Source of the DNA: Bradyrhizobium xenonodulans
GTDB lineage: Bacteria; Pseudomonadota; Alphaproteobacteria; Rhizobiales; Xanthobacteraceae
Reading direction: 5' to 3'
NCBI RefSeq assembly: GCF_027594865.1
Contig: NZ_CP089391.1
Span: 2,944,501-3,008,500, forward strand
DNA: 64,000 nucleotides
The position numbers were made by a program, and so were the translations under genes. Shown here piece after piece: positions 60,621-64,000 of this stretch; positions within the stretch are counted from its first letter, which is position 1, and the number at the start of each line of letters is the position of its first letter. The notes beneath the pieces are model-generated. The model was not told the DNA's origin and searched no databases. It saw only the letters and a program-made list of their open reading frames with translations.

Positions 60621-62183
60621 ATGGCATCAATATCACGTCAAGGCATTGCACTCTCCGCCGCTCGCTATATCGAACAGGCTGTCATGCTGTTGACGCCGGT
60701 GGTTCTCGTGCGAACCATCGACCCCGGAGCGTTCGGTGAGTATCGGCTGTTCTGGCTACTTGTAAATACCGTGGCTCTATTGTTCGCCTTTGATCTGCCT
60801 CGCAGTCTGCTTTTCTTCTTTGTCCGTTTGGATTCAGAGGGACGCCGGCTTTACGTCGGGCAGACGGTGCTGTTCTTGCTTGCCCTAACGATGATTGCGT
60901 CGGTTCTGATTTTTGTCTTTGGTGGCTCCGTACCCTCGGCCATGAGAGACCTGCTGCGCCAGTATGGGCTCTTGATCGCGGTTTTCCTGCTTGCCTCGAA
61001 TTTGGGCTTGTTACTCGACGTGTTGCCCAACGCCTCAGGGAAAATTCGATGGCAGGCACAAGCTATCGTGGCCACATCCGTGCTTAGGGCCGCGCTCATT
61101 ATCTCCGCAGCAGTAATTTTTCGGCGGCTTGAAGAGGTGTTGGTTGCCGCATCACTTGCTGCCTGCATCCGACTCGGGCTTTTGGCTTATTTCATCGGAC
61201 GCTATTGCGGCATTCGACTATTCCCGCTGGATAGGCAGCAATTCCGGACACAGCTTCGCTATGCTCTTCCATTTGGCGTGGCTGGCTTGCTCTGGAACAT
61301 GCGGAAACAAGCCGAGCAATGGATTGTGGCCACGGTGTTTTCATCAGGAGTGTTCGGCATATTTTCAATTGCAACTACGCTCCTTTTGCCCTTTGAAGTC
61401 CTGAGAGGCGTATTGGCGAATTTGCTCTTGCCCAAGATGAGCCATCTTCATTCAGTTGGCCGCCACGAAGAGCTATTGCGGCTGAACAACCAAGGCAATG
61501 TGATCATTAGCGCGATTATGTTTCCCGCTATTGCGGCATTATTCGCCTTTTCTTACGAAGTCATCGAGCTTCTATTTACAAAGGAGTACGTGAGCGGATC
61601 GCCAGTATTGCGCATTTATCTGATTCAGACGTTGATCTCGGCTGAAATTACCACGCTGCTGAGCGTGTTCGGACAAGGGTCAGCCAACATGCGTTATGAA
61701 GCCGCAATTTTGCCCTTTGCCGTAATAACCAGCTTGGTCGGCGTTTGGTTTTACGGCTTGCCCGGCGCAGCCGTGGGATCGGTGTTGGCCACCTTTGTCG
61801 CGTACGCGCTCTGCCTTAGAAGGCTTTCAAAAGTGATGAGCGTTCCGATCGCAAGAGTGCAGGATTGGAGGAATCTAGGAATAATCTTGAGCGTATCCGC
61901 GGTGTGCGCAATCGTAATGCGTTTGTCGGCCGACGCGCTGGAAGTGTCGGCGCCAGTTATTGCGATGCTCGGGCCTGCTGCCGTGTTGGCATCTTATGCT
62001 GCTGTTTTGTTTGTGACAGGGTATTATCGAACACTTGCCGAGATGCGAAGAGAAGGAAACGCGCTAGCTAATACGTCTCGTCCCGTCGGGGAGGCGGCCT
62101 TCGGGATATCGAGGGACGATGCGCGAGCAAAACACCTTGGCATTGTTTCACGGCACATTGCGAGATTTTGGAGGCCGGCGTGA
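60621..62183 (+). CDS. Polysaccharide flippase, Wzx/MOP superfamily
   Basis: 520 residues with about 14 hydrophobic segments. N-terminal GIALSAARYIEQAVMLLTPVVLVRTIDPGAFGEYRLFWL and the later LPFGVAGLLWNMRKQAEQWIVATVF and ATTLLLPFEVLRGVLANLLLPKM fit the Wzx/polysaccharide-synthase flippase family. It moves the undecaprenyl-linked repeat unit across the inner membrane. Its stop overlaps the next gene's GTG (GTGA), so the two are coupled. Moderately low GC. Confidence 0.9.
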   Translation: MASISRQGIALSAARYIEQAVMLLTPVVLVRTIDPGAFGEYRLFWLLVNTVALLFAFDLPRSLLFFFVRLDSEGRRLYVGQTVLFLLALTMIASVLIFVFGGSVPSAMRDLLRQYGLLIAVFLLASNLGLLLDVLPNASGKIRWQAQAIVATSVLRAALIISAAVIFRRLEEVLVAASLAACIRLGLLAYFIGRYCGIRLFPLDRQQFRTQLRYALPFGVAGLLWNMRKQAEQWIVATVFSSGVFGIFSIATTLLLPFEVLRGVLANLLLPKMSHLHSVGRHEELLRLNNQGNVIISAIMFPAIAALFAFSYEVIELLFTKEYVSGSPVLRIYLIQTLISAEITTLLSVFGQGSANMRYEAAILPFAVITSLVGVWFYGLPGAAVGSVLATFVAYALCLRRLSKVMSVPIARVQDWRNLGIILSVSAVCAIVMRLSADALEVSAPVIAMLGPAAVLASYAAVLFVTGYYRTLAEMRREGNALANTSRPVGEAAFGISRDDARAKHLGIVSRHIARFWRPA

Positions 62184-63136
62184 GTTTCAGTGCAAGGAGT
62201 TTTTCGACAGCAGGTGATACGTTTACGCAAGAGCAGGAGGCGGCATTCTTTGCTTCAATCCGTCTGCGCAACGGCACCTTCAAGACGACCGACCACCATC
62301 GGCTCGATGATCTCAATACGCTGGTTATCGGCGAGTGGCAGAAACTCGACCGTAAGCCGCGCGAGATCATGGACGTAGGCGCGTCCTCGGGGATTTCCTC
62401 GCTCGAATGGGCGGATGCTCTAGCCCGCGCTGGCATCGATGCGGAAATTCTCGCGACGGACCTGTGCTTGCGCGGAAGCCTCGTGCGCCTATTGCCGAGA
62501 TATGAGGTACTTCTCGATCGCGACGGCAAGGTGATTCAACACATTCTCGGCAATCGTCCGGTACGATGGTCCTTGGATGGGCCGCGGGATTTGTTCAGAG
62601 GTGCCGGTTTCCTAATCGCCGCGCTCAACGCGTTTGCAAACACGCTATTGCTGTTGACCAATGGGAGGCGAGGGGGGAAGGACGTCCTGCTGGTGAACCC
62701 GGATGCGCGCGACTACGCCCGGCTGAGTTTTGCCGAGGACGATATACTGGCGCCGAACCCGGAGCATCTACGCGGCCGTTTCGACGCGATCCGCGTGGCA
62801 AATCTTCTCAATCGTGGCTATTTCGACGAGGCGCAGTTGCGCCGCGCCGTGGACAATCTCAAGGATCGGCTAAGGGGCGCCGGTTCGTTCCTGATTGTGA
62901 ACCGAACGCACGCAGACGGTAACAATAACGGCACGGTGTTCCGGCTTAGCGAGGCGAACAAATTCGAGATCATGGCCAGGATGCGGGACGGCAGCGAGAT
63001 TGAGGATATCGTGTTGCCGGCTGACGCGGAGGACCGCAATGCGAGCGGCAAACCGAAGCTGCTCGCTCTCAACGCCCAGTCGTCACAAGTGCGAGATTTA
63101 TTGCGAGATGATCGCACCAATCAAAGGATGCTTTAG
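62180..63136 (+). CDS. SAM-dependent methyltransferase-like protein
   Basis: 318 residues. The motif IMDVGASSGISSLEWADAL followed by AEILATDLCLRG has the shape of SAM-binding motifs I and II; DAIRVANLLNRGYF resembles a post-I/motif III strand, and RGAGSFLIVNRT a later strand of the class I fold. No close named family is recognised. It might modify a sugar or lipid in the polysaccharide pathway. GTG 62180 follows GGAGG and overlaps the flippase stop; a TTG four codons upstream is less likely. Confidence 0.7.
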   Translation: MSFSARSFSTAGDTFTQEQEAAFFASIRLRNGTFKTTDHHRLDDLNTLVIGEWQKLDRKPREIMDVGASSGISSLEWADALARAGIDAEILATDLCLRGSLVRLLPRYEVLLDRDGKVIQHILGNRPVRWSLDGPRDLFRGAGFLIAALNAFANTLLLLTNGRRGGKDVLLVNPDARDYARLSFAEDDILAPNPEHLRGRFDAIRVANLLNRGYFDEAQLRRAVDNLKDRLRGAGSFLIVNRTHADGNNNGTVFRLSEANKFEIMARMRDGSEIEDIVLPADAEDRNASGKPKLLALNAQSSQVRDLLRDDRTNQRML

Positions 63137-63509
63137 CTTCCTTGTTGGAGATATGGCTGCGCCGGCGACATTCAACCTATTCGATCGCGTGAACGGACTG
63201 CATTCCCGAGGGCGCTCAGCGTGGCCGCCCGATCGTGTTCCTTGGTGAACACGCGACTCGGCGCGACCTGTGGCGCCGCTCGGCGAAGAACCACTTCCCT
63301 GGCTCGGCGATCCAAAGCTCCTCCATTCCGGTTGACCTGCCAGTTAGCGCTTAGCGCATTTGGCGGTCTGCTGGTCCGGGCTTCTCCTGTGATCGAAAAT
63401 GGGTAATCCGGAAGGGTCGAGCCGCGGACGGGTTCAAAATACTATGGTGCCGGGGTGTGAGCTTAGGCGCCATGTCGATATTGCGGTCCGATTAGGCTCG
63501 GGGTGTCAG
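63137..63509. other. Intergenic region
   Basis: About 370 bases between the methyltransferase-like gene and the last, truncated gene. Short frames lack family sequence. The last 66 bases could be coding if the next gene starts at the in-frame ATG at 63444. Confidence 0.45.
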
Positions 63510-64000
63510 GTGCGAATCCTCTCGATAGATTTTTCCATTCCCTATCTCCTGAAGGATGATGACCATCCGATCGGCGGCTGGGCTGTCCAACTGTCGATAT
63601 GGCTTCGCGCGCTTGACAGCGCGGGTCACGACGCCGCTCTCCTTACCTGGAAGGGTGCCTTGGCCCATGTTGGTTCGGGCCAGCAAATCAAGCTTATCGA
63701 AACCTATGATCCGGCGCACGGTGTGCGCGTCGCGAAGTACTTCTACTCATACATCCCAAAAATATTGGAAGCCGCGCGCGCTTATCGTCCAGATATCATG
63801 ATCCAAGGCGTGTGTGGGGTTCATACCGCAATCATGGCGTTCGTCGCGGGCCAACTCGGGATTCCCTTCGTTCACCGTGTCGTCAACGACAAGGACGTCG
63901 ATGAGCGATGCAAGATCGGTCTTCGATCTTATGAATGGCTGGCGTATTCTTGGGCTCGGAGCCGAACAACCGCATTTCTCTGTCAAAATGAGTATCAGCG
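63510..64000 (+). CDS. Glycosyltransferase family 4-type, N-terminal part (cut by window end)
   Basis: The frame is open from about 63444 to the right edge. From GTG 63510 it begins VRILSIDFSIPYLLKDDDH and continues with PIGGWAVQLSIWLRALDSAG, IETYDPAHGVRVAKYFYSYIPKILEAARAYRPDIMI and VHTAIMAFVAGQLGIPFVHRVVNDKDVDE. This is the acceptor-side Rossmann domain of a GT-B glycosyltransferase, 163 residues visible. An in-frame ATG at 63444 is an alternative start. The C-terminal donor-binding half lies beyond the window. Confidence 0.75.
   Translation, partial: MRILSIDFSIPYLLKDDDHPIGGWAVQLSIWLRALDSAGHDAALLTWKGALAHVGSGQQIKLIETYDPAHGVRVAKYFYSYIPKILEAARAYRPDIMIQGVCGVHTAIMAFVAGQLGIPFVHRVVNDKDVDERCKIGLRSYEWLAYSWARSRTTAFLCQNEYQ

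Overview
The window is GC-rich DNA of an alphaproteobacterium of the Bradyrhizobium type. Evidence for this is strong third-position GC bias with long antisense shadow frames, many substrate-binding-protein transporters, a LivM-LivG fusion, DUF6537-type indolepyruvate oxidoreductase and small proteins typical of Bradyrhizobiaceae. The genus is an inference from content. I see no rRNA, tRNA, CRISPR array or intact insertion sequence.

Bases 1-33551 form a catabolic island for an indolic/aromatic compound, most probably the plant auxin indole-3-acetate (IAA). It holds a three-part Rieske oxygenase, two acyl-CoA ligases, an SDR, three MarR regulators, an IorAB-type 2-oxoacid:ferredoxin oxidoreductase, an aryl/alkyl nitrilase, a gentisate-dioxygenase-like cupin enzyme with an FAH hydrolase and a hotdog thioesterase, a Liv-type ABC transporter with two paralogous binding proteins, a thiolase-fold protein that lacks the thiolase cysteine, a DUF35-SDR fusion, an isatin-hydrolase-like enzyme, a fused FAD monooxygenase/OYE reductase of the 2-aminobenzoyl-CoA (or salicylyl-CoA) type, an acyl-CoA dehydrogenase and a RidA protein. 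These fit one route: indoleacetonitrile -> IAA -> dioxindole-3-acetate (DOAA) -> DOAA-CoA -> isatin + acetyl-CoA (thiolase-fold/DUF35 retro-aldolase) -> isatinate -> anthraniloyl-CoA (IorAB) -> ring hydroxylation/reduction or cleavage. This pathway is the main hypothesis of the annotation. Each family call is solid, but the substrates are inferred. An actinobacterial-type DapD and a GNAT enzyme sit inside the island.

Bases 33845-42317 form a second catabolic/uptake module: class III aminotransferase, GntR regulator, a C45 autoproteolytic amide hydrolase/acyltransferase and a complete dipeptide-type ABC transporter. It ends in a chimeric remnant (42333-42711). Bases 42712-49930 carry a minus-strand set of secreted proteins: a long coiled-coil protein with 159-bp tandem repeats, a TAXI-type receptor, a TagO/VasI-like protein, a DsrE-like protein and two small proteins.

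From 49929 to the right edge is a polysaccharide locus: VanZ-like protein, galE, a second decayed galE, an ExoF/Wza-type export protein, an undecaprenyl-phosphate sugar transferase, a Wzz-like chain-length protein with a decayed duplicate in front of it, two glycosyltransferases (one cut by the window), FkbM and another methyltransferase-like protein, and a Wzx-type flippase. Base composition drops in parts of this region (57.9-62 kb), as is common in exchanged surface-polysaccharide genes.
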